Assembly: GCA_021845705.1 (NCBI GenBank)
Contig: JAJZVJ010000174.1
Location: forward strand, 1-6,095
Length of the DNA stretch: 6,095 nt
Reading direction: 5' to 3'
Source: a bacterium
Lineage (GTDB): Bacteria > Elusimicrobiota > Elusimicrobia > Elusimicrobiales > UBA9959
In this document: positions 6,002-6,095 of the stretch, piece by piece
Numbering within the stretch: the stretch's first letter is position 1
Layout: each line of letters opens with the position of its first letter
Position numbers and translations under genes: made by a program
The notes under the pieces: generated by a model
The model's database searches: none
Told to the model about the DNA's origin: nothing
The model's input: only the letters and a program-made list of their open reading frames with translations

Positions 6002-6095
6002 TGTAGTGTCTCATAAATAACTGGACAACTACTTTTTCCTTTTTCTCCTGCGCGGCACAGTGCAGCCTGGTTGGATCTGTTCCAAGGTTTGGCGG
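6002..6095. mobile_element. Probable end of an insertion sequence (continues beyond the window)
   Basis: The sequence changes character right after the hydrolase stop. It begins TGTAGTGTCTCATAAATAAC at 6003, AT-richer than its surroundings and starting with TGT, in the style of IS termini. A minus-strand open frame ends at 6029, about 26 bases inside that edge, the usual geometry of a transposase gene beside its terminal inverted repeat. The partner repeat and any target duplication lie outside the window, so the family and exact boundary (6002 or 6003) cannot be set. Confidence 0.5.
6029..6094 (-). CDS. Possible transposase C-terminus (partial, gene enters from the right edge)
   Basis: On the minus strand the frame reads RQTLEQIQPGC then TVPRRRKRKK and a TAG stop at 6031-6029. 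A highly basic tail ending close to a putative IS terminus fits a DDE transposase C-terminus. Only 21 residues are visible, no catalytic motif is present, and I cannot name the IS family. Confidence 0.42.
   Translation of the reverse strand, partial: RQTLEQIQPGCTVPRRRKRKK

Noticed and set aside
1..6095. A wholly new defence system, CRISPR array or non-coding RNA gene
   Set aside because: Apart from the 94-base tail at the right edge, nearly every base is accounted for by known enzyme families, short gaps or the ribonuclease remnant; no repeat-spacer pattern or tRNA-like fold was seen.

Overview
The window is GC-rich bacterial DNA, tightly packed on the plus strand. Genes are separated by 0 to about 50 bases and each is preceded by a clear purine-rich ribosome binding site. 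The SOD has a Sec-type leader. Isoleucine is often encoded by ATA (10 of 17 Ile codons in the korB-like gene, 7 of 19 in the catalase), which is unusual for DNA this GC-rich. A 2-oxoacid:ferredoxin oxidoreductase points to an anaerobic or microaerophilic lifestyle, and the antioxidant genes suggest that it meets oxygen. I would guess a deep-branching Gram-negative phylum, with Elusimicrobiota as one low-confidence candidate, but nothing here proves the taxonomy.

Layout. Positions 2-37 hold the last codons of an upstream gene, probably the alpha subunit of the oxidoreductase. Positions 39-887 encode the thiamine-diphosphate/iron-sulfur beta subunit (KorB-like). Positions 901-2577 encode a 558-residue fusion of a two-fold thioredoxin-like module (protein disulfide oxidoreductase type) with a complete FAD/NADPH thioredoxin reductase module, so its architecture resembles AhpF. 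Positions 2631-2942 carry the wreck of an RNB-family (RNase II/R-like) ribonuclease that has lost its catalytic centre through an in-frame deletion, and also its C-terminus. Then come a clade-3-type heme catalase (2983-4440), a signal-peptide-bearing Fe/Mn superoxide dismutase (4462-5154) and a cofactor-free haloperoxidase/arylesterase-type alpha/beta hydrolase (5177-6001). From 6002 the sequence looks like the end of an insertion sequence, with the last codons of a possible transposase on the minus strand.

How the genes fit together. Superoxide dismutase makes H2O2 outside the cytoplasmic membrane and the cytoplasmic catalase removes it. The fusion flavoprotein can move NADPH electrons to disulfides and perhaps to a peroxiredoxin encoded elsewhere. 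The hydrolase belongs to a family that can form or break peracids using H2O2. Together they form an oxygen-defence block beside an oxygen-sensitive ferredoxin-dependent enzyme. There is no stretch over 300 bases without a gene or gene remnant. I saw no tRNA, rRNA, CRISPR array or convincing intrinsic terminator.
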